From: Phycisphaerae bacterium
Lineage (GTDB): Bacteria > Planctomycetota > Phycisphaerae > Sedimentisphaerales > Anaerobacaceae
Direction of reading: 5' to 3'
Length of the DNA stretch: 64,000 nucleotides
NCBI GenBank assembly: GCA_016782865.1
Contig: JADHXR010000010.1
Span: 1-64,000 of the forward strand
In this document: piece by piece, positions 26,916 through 36,146 of the stretch
Position numbering within the stretch: position 1 is the first letter of the stretch
How the letters are laid out: every line of letters begins with the position of its first letter
Position numbers and translations under genes: made by a program
Notes under the pieces: generated by a model
Seen by the model: only the letters and a program-made list of their open reading frames with translations
The model's database searches: none
Told to the model about the DNA's origin: nothing

Positions 26916-27891
26916 ATACGATGATCTGGCTGCCTAATGTTTCGAAATTAAAAGGGACATGCAATAAATTGTTTAGTGCCTTACCGACGTGCCGCTGCTT
27001 CCTGGGCGGCACAAACAAGAGCATAAACCCGCCGCCGCCGGCGCCGCACAACTTTCCCCCGATTGCCCCGGCGTTTAGTGCAACCTCGTACATGCTGTCG
27101 ACCGCATCGGTGGAAACCCGGCTCGACAGACTTCGCTTGAGCCTCCAGGACTCATAGAGAAGCTTGCCGAAACCTTCTATGTTCTCATTGGGGTTGTTCA
27201 GAATGTTGACCGCTTCGTCCACCATTTCCCTCATGTTTCTCAGTTCGGCGCTCTTCGAAGCGGTATTGCGAATCTGTTCGGTGGCAATTTCTGACGCGGT
27301 TCTGGAGAATCCGGTGAAGAATAACATCAGATGATTCTGCAGTTCCGTTATCCTCCGCTGGTTCAAGGTGACCGGCTGGACAAAGAAATTTTCCTTGCCG
27401 TTAAACTCTATCCTGTTGAGCCCGCCAAAGGAAGCGGCGACCTGGTCCTGAGAGCCTACGGACTCGCCAACTACGTCCTGTTCGACGTAGATAGCATTCG
27501 AAGCGAGACGGCGTTTGCCGACCATCCGGCCTGCCAGCGCATAGAGGGCGTTCAAAAAGCCGATGGTGAATGCGGAACTGGAGCCAATCCCGGAGCGTGC
27601 AGGCAGGTCGCTCGTGTGCACCATCTCAATGCCCTGTTCTATCCGCATGAATTTGAGACATTCTCGCACGGCAGGGTGCTTTATCTCGTTAATGTCGCAT
27701 TTTTCCTCTCGCAGACTGTATCTTATGCGATATTTATAGCCGAAGAACGGCGGCAGAAACCGGCAGCTAATATAGCAATACTTGTCGATGGTCGTGTTCA
27801 GCACCGCTCCGCCGTTTTCTCTGTACCAGGCGGGATAATCCGTCCCCCCCCCGAAAAACGAGATACGAAATGGTGTTCGGCTGATAATCAT
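26893..27891 (-). CDS. hddA: HddA-like GHMP heptose kinase
   Basis: 332 residues. GHMP kinase motifs: RTPFRISFFGGGTDYPAWY at the N-terminus, the ATP loop ARSGIGSSSAFTIG (about residue 103) and the C-terminal GAIGGKLCGAGGGGFMLLF. This matches D-glycero-D-manno-heptose 7-phosphate kinases that form the 1,7-bisphosphate. A partner phosphatase (GmhB) and isomerase (GmhA) are not in the window and may be encoded elsewhere. It is separated from the DegT-fold gene by 188 bases, the widest gap in the locus. Confidence 0.8.
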   Translation of the reverse strand: MIISRTPFRISFFGGGTDYPAWYRENGGAVLNTTIDKYCYISCRFLPPFFGYKYRIRYSLREEKCDINEIKHPAVRECLKFMRIEQGIEMVHTSDLPARSGIGSSSAFTIGFLNALYALAGRMVGKRRLASNAIYVEQDVVGESVGSQDQVAASFGGLNRIEFNGKENFFVQPVTLNQRRITELQNHLMLFFTGFSRTASEIATEQIRNTASKSAELRNMREMVDEAVNILNNPNENIEGFGKLLYESWRLKRSLSSRVSTDAVDSMYEVALNAGAIGGKLCGAGGGGFMLLFVPPRKQRHVGKALNNLLHVPFNFETLGSQIIVYAHQDSY

Positions 27892-27968
27892 CGACTATCC
27901 CTGGCTAATTTGTCTTCGACAGACCTTTACTGTCGTATTCTGGCAATTGTGCAAATTCTGTGCCTGTG

Positions 27969-27999
27969 GCCAAAAAACACTGTTTCTGCGTGTTTTGGG
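27969..27999 (-). terminator. Hairpin in the 188-base gap before hddA
   Basis: On the minus strand CCAAAACAC, a 9-base loop and GTGTTTTTTGG form a hairpin with a U-rich 3' arm. It could be a weak terminator or attenuator that lowers hddA/hddC expression relative to the upstream genes. The stem is A/T-rich, so confidence is low. Confidence 0.3.
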
Positions 28000-28079
28000 G
28001 CTCCGGCTGACAAATGTGTAAGAATTTCAGACAACTGCGGCGTGACGGCGCTGCGCCGGCCCCATGCTTGATTCGTCTG

Positions 28080-29279
28080 TCATGTGTTCTCTGATAGGAA
28101 TTCCTCGACGGTGTCAAGGACGTGGTCGCACTCCTGCTTGCCGAGGTCCTGGTGCACCCCAATGTGAATGCCGTGATTGCCGATATATTCGGAATTTGGG
28201 AAATCCCCAATCTTGTGGCCTAAGAAACTAAAGCCCGGGCACTGAGTCGGCATGGAAGAGAACAGGTTTCTCGTGTCTATTCCATTTTTTTCCAGATGCC
28301 CTGCAAGTGTGTTCCGCGTGAATTGTGCTTTGTCCTGAACAACGATGGGAAGTGCATGCGGACCTATTTCTTCGTAGGATTCCTTTCTTATAGTCGCCAG
28401 GCAGGGCTCGAATTTCCCGAATTTCTCCATGAGATAGTACAGATTCTCTCTTCTCCTGCAAAGAATATCGTCGTATTCGTCGATATTCCCAATACCGATC
28501 GCGGCTTCCATCTCATTCATCTTGGTCGAGAAGCCGACCCTTTCGAACAGAAATCTGATGTCGGCACTGTCGGCATGCTTGAATCTTTTTGCACAATATG
28601 CGGAGGCTGTGTTGAGCACGCAGCTCTCACATTTACATGCTCTTCCGTGACTTCTCAACGACCTCAACACTTCGGCAAAGTCCGGCTTATTTGTGGTGAC
28701 AATTCCGCCTTCGATGGTGGTAATAATGTGCGCGACATAAAGGCTGAACGCCGCCATGTCACCTAATGTCCCTATGTTCCTGCCTTTATAAACCGCCCCG
28801 TGGGCTTCGGCCGCATCTTCGATTACATAGAGATTGTTCTTTTGGGCGATGTCATCTATGGCATCCATATCCGCGGGCTTGCCCATCAGGTGTACAGGGA
28901 TAATCGCCCTGGTTCTTTCGGTAATAACATTTTCTATCTGCGAGGGATCTATGTTGAGGCTCTTGTTGTCAACATCGACGAAAACGGGGACAAATCCCGC
29001 CTGCAAGATTGCATTGCCCGTCGCGACAAAGGATAGCGCTGGGACTATGATCTCGTCCCCTCGTTCGGCACCAAAGTCATACAGCACGGCCAGCGCCAGA
29101 GCAACGGCGTCGGTGCCGCTGCTGACTGCAACCGCTTGCGTCGCACCCACAACGCCGGCGAATTTCTTCTCGAATTCTCTCACATACTTGCCGCTTGACA
29201 GCCTGTTCGAAGCAAGAATATCGGCTATTAGATTCTTGCTTTTCTCCGTTACGGAGATTGTTCCAAAGGGGATTCTCAT
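28080..29279 (-). CDS. DegT-fold PLP enzyme with His for Lys: likely sugar 3-dehydratase
   Basis: 399 residues of the DegT/DnrJ/EryC1/StrS fold. SSGTDA (PLP phosphate), EDAAEAHG and RLSSGKYVREFE are present. At the position of the Schiff-base Lys the sequence is FSLYVAHIITTIEGG: His184 replaces Lys. This swap defines the ColD and RfbH/E1 3-dehydratases, which deoxygenate C3 of GDP- or CDP-4-keto-6-deoxyhexoses. Four Cys follow (C215, C217, C220, C229) ahead of a KRF, resembling the Fe-S region of E1, but the first E1 ligand position (EDNC) is EDAA here. A GDP-sugar substrate is likely given the neighbours. ATGA overlap with the epimerase gene. Confidence 0.8.
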   Translation of the reverse strand: MRIPFGTISVTEKSKNLIADILASNRLSSGKYVREFEKKFAGVVGATQAVAVSSGTDAVALALAVLYDFGAERGDEIIVPALSFVATGNAILQAGFVPVFVDVDNKSLNIDPSQIENVITERTRAIIPVHLMGKPADMDAIDDIAQKNNLYVIEDAAEAHGAVYKGRNIGTLGDMAAFSLYVAHIITTIEGGIVTTNKPDFAEVLRSLRSHGRACKCESCVLNTASAYCAKRFKHADSADIRFLFERVGFSTKMNEMEAAIGIGNIDEYDDILCRRRENLYYLMEKFGKFEPCLATIRKESYEEIGPHALPIVVQDKAQFTRNTLAGHLEKNGIDTRNLFSSMPTQCPGFSFLGHKIGDFPNSEYIGNHGIHIGVHQDLGKQECDHVLDTVEEFLSENT

Positions 29280-29785
29280 TTTCCTTGCTCGTCTCTTTCA
29301 GACAATATTGGATTTTCTATCGGCCACCAGATGTTGAGCCGCGGATCGTTCCATTTGTAAGTGAATTGTTTCGAACGATCATAATAAGTGGATTGCTTGT
29401 AGTGGAAAGTAGCTTCGTCACTCAGAACCAGATAGGCGTTGCCGTATTTGGGAGGTACCAATACCTGCATTCTGCTCGCCTCCGACAGGATGAAGGACTG
29501 CCACCTGCCGAAATCCTTCGACTCGGTATCACAATTTACGACCACGAAGTATAACTTGCCATGCAAACAGCAAAGCAATTTGTGCGTCACGTTGTCGCCG
29601 TGGATACCGCGAAGAACATTTCTGGTGGATATGGAAATATCGTCTTGCACGAATTTCACGTCAATTCCGTTCTCCGCGTACAACCGGTGATTGTACGTCT
29701 CGACAAATTGACCCCTGTGGTCCTCGAAAACATGCGGTTTTATCACGAACACGCCTTCCAACTCCGTCTTGGAAACTTCTATCAT
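29276..29785 (-). CDS. RmlC-like sugar epimerase
   Basis: 169 residues of the RmlC cupin family. It has VLRGIHGD with the catalytic-type His, VHEDHRG-like FEDHRGQFVETY, the second-Tyr region YKQSTYYDRS and the C-terminal WNDPRLNIWWP. The usual GFAHGF box is changed to KYGNAYLV (His to Asn). In Campylobacter heptose pathways RmlC-like proteins epimerise GDP-4-keto-6-deoxyheptose at C3 and/or C5. I infer a similar role because of hddA/hddC and the GMD-like gene in this operon. Overlaps the 3-dehydratase-like gene by four bases. Confidence 0.7.
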   Translation of the reverse strand: MIEVSKTELEGVFVIKPHVFEDHRGQFVETYNHRLYAENGIDVKFVQDDISISTRNVLRGIHGDNVTHKLLCCLHGKLYFVVVNCDTESKDFGRWQSFILSEASRMQVLVPPKYGNAYLVLSDEATFHYKQSTYYDRSKQFTYKWNDPRLNIWWPIENPILSERDEQGK

Positions 29786-29806
29786 TTTGCGTCCTTTGTG
29801 CTGATG

Positions 29807-31108
29807 CTAGAAATTAAGATTTCTTTCGCGTAAGATAGCCTGAAGCTCGCTGTAATTGCCAATAATCCTCTCACTGCTCATGCTATTGCCCCAGGGTGTC
29901 GTTTCTTCGTATTCGAACCACATGTGCGGCTGTTCCTCCTCGTCAAATCGAGCGTAGAGGTTGCGGTAATCATGCCAGTCGGGGCTGACGTTCCTGATGC
30001 CGTAAGACTTGGGGTTCGTTGCGATGTCCGAGCCCGGCAGGGGGCAGAAAAGATTGAGCAGCACGCTGGAGGGCTCAGACTCTTCGATGAATTCCAGAGT
30101 GCGACCGACAATGTCTTGGGGCTCGCCCGGCAAGCCGAAAATAAGATGCAGCCTTGCCCCTATTCCATATTTTCTAAGTGCTTTGATGTATTGCTTCGCT
30201 TCTTCGAGCTTGATCTTCTTGTTGATGAGCTTCAGGGTCTCGGGCCAGACGCTCTCGATTCCAATGCCTATGTCGGTGCACCCGGCCTCGGCGGCGAGTT
30301 TCACCATATCGGCCGAGATGCCGTTAGCACGGGACTGGCCCCGCCATTTCACTTGCGTGCGTCCGATCGCTTCCAGGAACGGCCTGGCGATTCTTTCGTT
30401 GGTAGGAATAGCGTTGTCGTCTTTCAGCGCCAACGCTTTGACGTTGTAGTCTTTCTTGAGGTATTCGATCTCCTGCTCTATCAGCTCCGGTGTCCTGAAC
30501 CTGGTCGGGCCGAAGTTCACATTCGCACAGAAACTGCACCTAAACGGGCACCCCCGCGAGAACAGGACACTTGTCCCGGGCAGGTCCATATTCTCGCCGG
30601 CCAGAAGTCCGGTTTCAACTATCGCAGGCAGAGGTATGTACTTTCGGTCGGGACAGGGGTACCTGTTTATATCGACAGGTTCAGAGCTCTGATAAACGGG
30701 TTTCAACTCCGCGTTGAGGATATCTTTGACGATTTCAACGACGGTCTCGTCTCCTTCTCCAAGAACGATCGAGTCGAACTGCTTTGCGCTGTCCTCCTGG
30801 AAGAGATTGACGTGCACACCGCCGGCTACATGGACCGTTTTGGGATAGATCGAGCAAAGCAAATCCTTGACCTCGCATACATTGCGATACTCCTGACTCA
30901 TCAGCGTATAAAAGTAGACGTCCCTCTCAGGAAGATAGTATCTGGCGTTTTCCCTTGATATGCCGCGTAAGTCTATCACAGACAAGTCCAGCCTATCCCC
31001 GAATTTCTCTTCGAGTATGGTCAGAAGATAAAGCGAAGTCAGCGGCTGACTTCTAAATGGCTTGAAGTTTCCAGCATCCGGGGGTAGCACGAAACCTATA
31101 TGTAACAT
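29807..31108 (-). CDS. Cobalamin-type radical SAM protein 1
   Basis: 433 residues. An N-terminal Rossmann-like B12-binding-type domain (about 1-140; VHVAGGVHVN, VLGEGDETV) is followed by a radical SAM barrel with the [4Fe-4S] motif CPFRCSFC (Cys187, 191, 194) and GIGIESVWPETLKL. The family performs methyl transfers and other radical chemistry on unactivated carbons. In a sugar operon, C-methylation or C-epimerisation of a nucleotide sugar or glycan is plausible, but the reaction cannot be assigned. 18 bases after the next radical SAM gene. Confidence 0.7.
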   Translation of the reverse strand: MLHIGFVLPPDAGNFKPFRSQPLTSLYLLTILEEKFGDRLDLSVIDLRGISRENARYYLPERDVYFYTLMSQEYRNVCEVKDLLCSIYPKTVHVAGGVHVNLFQEDSAKQFDSIVLGEGDETVVEIVKDILNAELKPVYQSSEPVDINRYPCPDRKYIPLPAIVETGLLAGENMDLPGTSVLFSRGCPFRCSFCANVNFGPTRFRTPELIEQEIEYLKKDYNVKALALKDDNAIPTNERIARPFLEAIGRTQVKWRGQSRANGISADMVKLAAEAGCTDIGIGIESVWPETLKLINKKIKLEEAKQYIKALRKYGIGARLHLIFGLPGEPQDIVGRTLEFIEESEPSSVLLNLFCPLPGSDIATNPKSYGIRNVSPDWHDYRNLYARFDEEEQPHMWFEYEETTPWGNSMSSERIIGNYSELQAILRERNLNF

Positions 31109-31126
31109 TCTTGGTATCTCTTGCTC

Positions 31127-32455
31127 TCACTTCGCGTGGACTGCGTCATATTGCTCGTAGGCCTGATCCTGGTACCTTATGAGGTCCTCGTTCGAGACTT
31201 CGGACAGATTTATCGCCACGCTGTCGTAATAATTTAGGTCTTCCATTTGCTCGAATGACGTTGGGTCCACCAGACCTTTTCTGGTGGCAATGTCATAAAC
31301 TCTTGTGCCGGGATAAGGAGCCAGGATCATAAACTTAGATTGGTCGGCGTCAAGCTCCAATGCGAATTCCATTGTCTCTTTGATAGTCTCGTGCGTATCC
31401 CCTGGCAAGCCGATAATGTAGCTGGCGATTACTGGGAGATTCGCCCGCTTCATGGCGCTTACAGCGTCTCTAAACTGCTCTTTGGTCTCTCTCTTTCCGA
31501 TATTCTTGAGTATTTGTTCGTTTCCGCTCTCGACCCCGATAGCGGCAAAGGCACACCCCGAGTCCCTCAGTGCTTCGATGAGCTCATCGGAGAAAGCGTC
31601 CGCCCTTATCTGCACGGTATAGCTTATGTCCAGATCTTCTTCGATTATGCGATTGCAGATTGCCATAGCTCTCTTCTTGTCGGCCGCAAACGTATCATCC
31701 CAGAACATCAAGTTTTGTACCCCCAGGACGTTGACGATGTGCCTGATCTCGTCCATCACGTTTTCCGTGGATCTTAGCCGGAGCTTGCGTCTCCAGGTCA
31801 CTCGCGAGGCGCAGAAAGTGCAATCATAGGGGCACCCTCTTCCGGAAAAGATCGCCAAATGTCTGCCCTTGAAGTACACCGGATCGACATAATCGTCCAG
31901 GTTCATCAGGTCCCACGCTGGAAAAGGCATTTCGTCGAGATTCTTTACGAAAGGACGCATGCCGTTGATTTTTGTTCCGGTGCCGTCCCGGTAGATCAGG
32001 TTTTCCACACTTGAAGGGCCGCGTCCGGCCTCCAGAGTATCGAGAAGTTCCAGGAGGGCCTCTTCGCCCTCGCCAATTATCCCATAGGAAATGCCGTCAA
32101 ACAGAGCGGTCTGAGGCGAGCCCGTTACGTGTGGGCCGCCTACAATAATAGTAACCGCCGGATCTAATCTCTTTACCTCCTGCGCCATTCTCACAACGGC
32201 GGGGAACCTTGGCGTGAGAGTCGTTATGCAAACGTATTTGGGGCATGCCGCCAATACGATTTCAGCCATATCAGTGACCGAAGAAATTTGAGTCGTCTCA
32301 AAATCCACCAGGACGCAGTCGTAGTCTCCCCGTTCACGGACAAAAGACGCCAGAAGGGCGATATTCAGGGGGCAGCGGATTACTCCCTGCTTCTTCCACT
32401 GACCTGACTTTTGCAGATTGGGCGGTCGAACAAATACCACCTTTGCGCTATTCAT
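31127..32455 (-). CDS. Cobalamin-type radical SAM protein 2
   Basis: 442 residues. N-terminal B12-binding-type domain (IIVGGPHVTGS, GIIGEGEEALLELL), MPFPAWDLM linker, radical SAM motif CPYDCTFC (Cys208, 212, 215), then FAAIGVESGNEQIL and YIIGLPGDT. The whole architecture is that of the BchE-like/class B group. It differs from its two paralogues here throughout, so the three probably act on different positions or substrates. Four bases separate it from SDR protein 1. Confidence 0.7.
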   Translation of the reverse strand: MNSAKVVFVRPPNLQKSGQWKKQGVIRCPLNIALLASFVRERGDYDCVLVDFETTQISSVTDMAEIVLAACPKYVCITTLTPRFPAVVRMAQEVKRLDPAVTIIVGGPHVTGSPQTALFDGISYGIIGEGEEALLELLDTLEAGRGPSSVENLIYRDGTGTKINGMRPFVKNLDEMPFPAWDLMNLDDYVDPVYFKGRHLAIFSGRGCPYDCTFCASRVTWRRKLRLRSTENVMDEIRHIVNVLGVQNLMFWDDTFAADKKRAMAICNRIIEEDLDISYTVQIRADAFSDELIEALRDSGCAFAAIGVESGNEQILKNIGKRETKEQFRDAVSAMKRANLPVIASYIIGLPGDTHETIKETMEFALELDADQSKFMILAPYPGTRVYDIATRKGLVDPTSFEQMEDLNYYDSVAINLSEVSNEDLIRYQDQAYEQYDAVHAK

Positions 32456-32459
32456 AGAA

Positions 32460-33473
32460 TCAATCCTCTGACATTATGCTGTATCTCTTGAGCAGCTTCG
32501 ACTTATTCGCTGCATACCACTTGATCGTCTTTTCAATGCCGGCATCGAAACTTACCTTCGGCGACCATCCAAGCGTGGACTTAGCCTTTTCTATGCTCGT
32601 GACCCTGTACTTTTCACCCTGGGGCTTGCTCGTGTCCCATTCTATGCCTATCCTGCGATCCAGTATTTTCCCAGCGTGCCTGACGACAGTCTCGGCGACG
32701 GTCTTGATAGTCAGCGGTTCGCCACTGCCGGCGTTCAATGGTTCAGTGACGTTCCTGCGGACCATCAGTATCATAAGATCGGCCACGTCGTCGGCGTAAA
32801 CAAAATCTCTCACAGCCGAGCCGTCCCCCCAGACTGTCAGTGGATTCTCACCGCCGACAACGCGCTGTATGAGGGCCGGTATGATCAATGCCGAGGTGCT
32901 GTTGAAGTTGTCATAGGGGCCGAATGTGTTGCCCGGTCGTATCGTCAGAAAACCTTCGGTATCGTATTGAAGCTTGTAGGCTTCTATTTGCATCTCTCCG
33001 ACAAGTTTCGAGATACCGCCGAATCTGTCCGAAGGATGCGGGAGCCCGGCAAAGGCGTTTTTCTCCTCGAAAACTCTGGCAGGGGGGTAAATGCAGATGC
33101 TGCTCGTATACAAGAACCGTTTCACGTGAGCCTCGCGTGCGGCCTCCATTATCTGAATGTTCATCAGGATGTTTTTGAGCAGGAATGTTGACGCCTTTGT
33201 CTTTGCAACACCTATGCCGCCCTTGATGCCGGCAAGATGAAACACTATGTCGATGTCCTTTAGAACTTCTTTGCAGACTTCTCTCTCGCAAATATCACCT
33301 CTTACAAATTCTATCTCTTCGTCAAAAGGAGAGTTTTCATCGAGGCTCACCACCCTGACATTCGCCCCCAGTTCCTGCAATTTCTTTACAAGGGGAATGC
33401 CTATAAGCCCTGTGCCCCCGGTTACCAGGATATTGTTCTTGGCGAGATCTTCTTGTGTTTCAGATTTCTTCAT
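32460..33473 (-). CDS. SDR sugar epimerase/dehydratase-like protein 1, YxxxK Tyr missing
   Basis: 337 residues of the extended SDR family. The Rossmann motif NILVTGGTGLIGIPL, FHLAGIKGG, the YTSSICIYPP Ser position and RPGNTFGPYDNF substrate loop are all present. Where the catalytic YxxxK is expected the protein has GGISK (G152, K156), so the Tyr proton donor is absent; Phe151 is one position off. NAD binding looks intact. It may rely on another residue, act as a non-catalytic subunit, or have changed chemistry. Embedded in the operon between two radical SAM genes. Confidence 0.7.
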   Translation of the reverse strand: MKKSETQEDLAKNNILVTGGTGLIGIPLVKKLQELGANVRVVSLDENSPFDEEIEFVRGDICEREVCKEVLKDIDIVFHLAGIKGGIGVAKTKASTFLLKNILMNIQIMEAAREAHVKRFLYTSSICIYPPARVFEEKNAFAGLPHPSDRFGGISKLVGEMQIEAYKLQYDTEGFLTIRPGNTFGPYDNFNSTSALIIPALIQRVVGGENPLTVWGDGSAVRDFVYADDVADLMILMVRRNVTEPLNAGSGEPLTIKTVAETVVRHAGKILDRRIGIEWDTSKPQGEKYRVTSIEKAKSTLGWSPKVSFDAGIEKTIKWYAANKSKLLKRYSIMSED

Positions 33474-33498
33474 TCAAAAGTTCCAAAATTGGCGGCAC

Positions 33499-34917
33499 TC
33501 AAATCACAGCGGCTCGGCAGTTGTCCGGCACTTCTCCAAATACTCTCTGTATGTACTCTTCTATATTCTTCTTTGGATTCAGTTCGTACCCCTTCTTCTG
33601 AAGCTCGCGACGTTTCTCTATCTTCAAGTCATCGCTTTCCATAACTCCGGGGTACTGTTTCCCATAATCATCCCAGTTGTTAGAGAGTATTCTCAATCCA
33701 TGCTCGTGCCTGACGGCCATGTCTCTCAACGCCGTTTTCGGAAATGGGACCGCAATCGGAAAAGTGATCGAATACAAATCCAACTCTTGAGCCAGTTCTA
33801 TATTCTTGTTCACTGTCTCGGCCGTCTCCCCGGGAAGGCCGATTATGAAGCTGCCCACACATATGAGCCTGGCTTCCTTCGCCCACTGGATCGCGTTCTT
33901 GATCTGGTCTATCGTGATTCGCTTCTTGATGGCCTTGAGTATCTTCTCGTCACCGCTTTCGAGACCGAAGAAGACGTAGTAACAGCCGGCTTTTCTCATT
34001 AACCTGAAGAGTTCGGGAGAAACGTTATTCACTCTTGTGCTGCAGGACCAGGTCACCTTCTTATTGAGTCCTCTCTCGATCATTTGCTCGAAAAGTTCGT
34101 TGCACCACTTAAGGTCAAACATAAAAGTCTCATCCACAAAACATATGGACTCGCAGCCGAAATCTTCTATGTTTCGTTCGATCTCGCTTAGAACCGACTG
34201 CACAGAGCGGGACCTTCTTCGTTGCCCGAAGGCGCGAACGCAGAAGACGCAGGAATATGGACACCCTCTGCTGGTTGTCATGGGCAGTTCCAGGTTCGTT
34301 CGATGCGGATAGCACCCCTGGTAATCGGTCAGGTCAAAATCCTCCCATGCCGGGAAGGGCAGATCGTCGAGGCGCTCGATTGCCTGACGTGAGAATTCCT
34401 TCTTGTCTCTCGTCACCACTCCGGCGACATCTGAAAGCGGTGTTCCCCGGTCAATACTATCGAGGATCTTGGGCAAAAGCAGTTCTGCCTCTCCACAAAC
34501 GGCGAAATCAAAGTCCTCAAACTCTTCCAGGGTCTCCTTTGGCGTCACCGTTGCGTGGACCCCACCCACACATACCGTAAGGGCCGGAAAGCGTTTCTTG
34601 ATTTCCTTTGCAATGAACGCTGCCGATTTGATCTGGACGGTGTATGCGGTGAACCCAACCAGCTTCGGATTAACCTCACCTATGTGTTCGAGCAGATCCT
34701 CGACGGTAAAGTGCGAGACGCCCATATCGATGAACTTAGCCCTTAATCCGTGTTGCCTGGCTACTGCGATGAGATAGCCCATGCCGAGAGGGGGGGATTC
34801 CTGATTCGGGATCTTCTTATCGACCCTGATTGTAAGTCTCTTCTTGCGGTCCTGCTCGACATCCAGACTGGGGTGCACCAGTAGAATATCGACGTTTTGT
34901 TTCCTGGCGATTTCCAT
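33499..34917 (-). CDS. Cobalamin-type radical SAM protein 3
   Basis: 472 residues from ATG 34917 (GGTGAG upstream); longer starts at 34941 or 34974 would run into the upstream gene. B12-binding-type N-terminus (TVCVGGVHATVTP, CGEAELLLP), DLPFPAWEDF linker, radical SAM motif CPYSCVFC (Cys219, 223, 226), FFGLESGDEKIL and FIIGLPGET. The last 60 residues are Lys/Glu-rich and not shared with the paralogues. Reaction unknown; a methylation or radical rearrangement of the pathway sugar is the best guess. Confidence 0.7.
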   Translation of the reverse strand: MEIARKQNVDILLVHPSLDVEQDRKKRLTIRVDKKIPNQESPPLGMGYLIAVARQHGLRAKFIDMGVSHFTVEDLLEHIGEVNPKLVGFTAYTVQIKSAAFIAKEIKKRFPALTVCVGGVHATVTPKETLEEFEDFDFAVCGEAELLLPKILDSIDRGTPLSDVAGVVTRDKKEFSRQAIERLDDLPFPAWEDFDLTDYQGCYPHRTNLELPMTTSRGCPYSCVFCVRAFGQRRRSRSVQSVLSEIERNIEDFGCESICFVDETFMFDLKWCNELFEQMIERGLNKKVTWSCSTRVNNVSPELFRLMRKAGCYYVFFGLESGDEKILKAIKKRITIDQIKNAIQWAKEARLICVGSFIIGLPGETAETVNKNIELAQELDLYSITFPIAVPFPKTALRDMAVRHEHGLRILSNNWDDYGKQYPGVMESDDLKIEKRRELQKKGYELNPKKNIEEYIQRVFGEVPDNCRAAVI

Positions 34918-34937
34918 ATCTTTCTCACCTGTTATTG

Positions 34938-35912
34938 TCATAAACTGATTTCCACTTCTTGCCGTCGATACCACTCGACGGTGTCTCTCAATCCTTCCTC
35001 CAGGGACATTTCATGCTCAAAACCGAGCAGCGTTCTTGCTTTCGACGTGTCAACCATCCTGAACGGTATTGCAGTCGGCTTGGACGCATCGAATACGACC
35101 TCGGCATCCGCATAGTCAGCGGCTCTGAGAATCAATCGAACGATTTGGCCGATAGTGACGACCTCACCATAACCGATATTGACCGGATCGCACTCGGCGT
35201 ATTTTTCCAGCATGAGCAGGCAACCCCGCGCAAGGTCCTGCACGTGAAGAAAATCTCGCACTTCATCGCCGGTCCCCCAAACTTCATACGGGCTGATCCG
35301 CTCGACGGCCTTCAAAATAAGCGCCGGTATGACATGGGCCCTTACCGGATCAAAATTATCAAATCGCCCGTATACCGCGGTTGGGCGTACGATTGCTATT
35401 TTCATGTCAGATTTCGACACAACATATTCCGCCAGGCGTTCCAGATAGCGTCTCATCCAACCGTAACCGAAATAACTTCGATGAGTCGGACCCGACCAGA
35501 ATTCCTCTTCCTTGATCGGATAATCCGCAACCGGATAACCCGTACTGCTGCTGAAGAGCAAAACCCGCTTCACCTCCGAGGCCCACGCGGCCTCCAATAT
35601 TCGCGAGGTAAGGATCAAATTAGCTGCGATAGCCGACATCGATTCAAGTGCCGTGACGCCGGCTCCGGTAACCACTCCTGCGGCATGAAACACAAAATCA
35701 ACGTCGCGAGTTGCCAGCAGGCAATCGTCAGGCTGCGCAAGGTCAGCCTCTACCGTCTCAATAGAGTTGTCCTCGATGAGCAGAGGGCGATTGTGAATAG
35801 GTACGCGAATTCTGGCTCCGTGCTTGAGCAACTCCTGGACAATGTGCGTTCCGACAAAGCCAGTCCCGCCGGTGACCAATACTTTCTTGTCTTTATAGAA
35901 TGGTTCGCTCAT
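34938..35912 (-). CDS. SDR protein 2, GDP-fucose-synthase-like with YxxxR
   Basis: 324 residues. Extended SDR with VLVTGGTGFVGTHI, FVFHAAGVV, FSSSTGYP and RPTAVYGRFDNF. The catalytic pair reads YGWMR (Tyr150 kept, Lys154 to Arg). GDP-fucose-synthase-like SDRs in GDP-heptose pathways reduce the C4 keto group. Arg might partly replace Lys, but activity should be altered. The gene begins directly at the stop of the 77-residue open frame, in the same reading frame. Confidence 0.7.
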   Translation of the reverse strand: MSEPFYKDKKVLVTGGTGFVGTHIVQELLKHGARIRVPIHNRPLLIEDNSIETVEADLAQPDDCLLATRDVDFVFHAAGVVTGAGVTALESMSAIAANLILTSRILEAAWASEVKRVLLFSSSTGYPVADYPIKEEEFWSGPTHRSYFGYGWMRRYLERLAEYVVSKSDMKIAIVRPTAVYGRFDNFDPVRAHVIPALILKAVERISPYEVWGTGDEVRDFLHVQDLARGCLLMLEKYAECDPVNIGYGEVVTIGQIVRLILRAADYADAEVVFDASKPTAIPFRMVDTSKARTLLGFEHEMSLEEGLRDTVEWYRRQEVEISL

Positions 35913-36146
35913 TCAATATATATGCCAGTAAGCGGAGACCTGCTCACCTGTGATGATGCTGGTGTGGAACCTGATGTTCAAGAAATCCTTTGCGGCCAGA
36001 TTGAGTGCATAATCAAGAACACTCAGAGCCTCTGTCCAGATAGGTGATGCGGTTTGGCCGTCGGCGTGTTGCGACTGCGCATTACGCTCCAGCAGCATTT
36101 GCGTGACATTGCGTTTCAGATTCTCAATCTTACCCTGATAGTCCAC
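35913..36146 (-). CDS. 77-residue protein in frame with SDR protein 2
   Basis: Starts with a 17-base overlap into the transketolase subunit gene and stops (TGA 35913-35915) immediately before the ATG of SDR protein 2 in the same frame. The tight packing and the sequence (helix-rich N-terminus, then FLNIRFHTSIITGEQVSAYW) favour a real product. It may be an independent small protein or the N-terminal extension of SDR protein 2 cut off by one stop codon. No family recognised. Confidence 0.45.
   Translation of the reverse strand: MDYQGKIENLKRNVTQMLLERNAQSQHADGQTASPIWTEALSVLDYALNLAAKDFLNIRFHTSIITGEQVSAYWHIY

Noticed and set aside
28080-29279. Ordinary sugar aminotransferase call
   Set aside because: The Schiff-base Lys is His, so PLP-dependent transamination in the usual way is unlikely.
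30009-30958. Long plus-strand frames opposite the radical SAM genes
   Set aside because: The minus-strand genes have complete Fe-S and B12-domain motifs and operon spacing; the plus-strand frames are antisense shadows.
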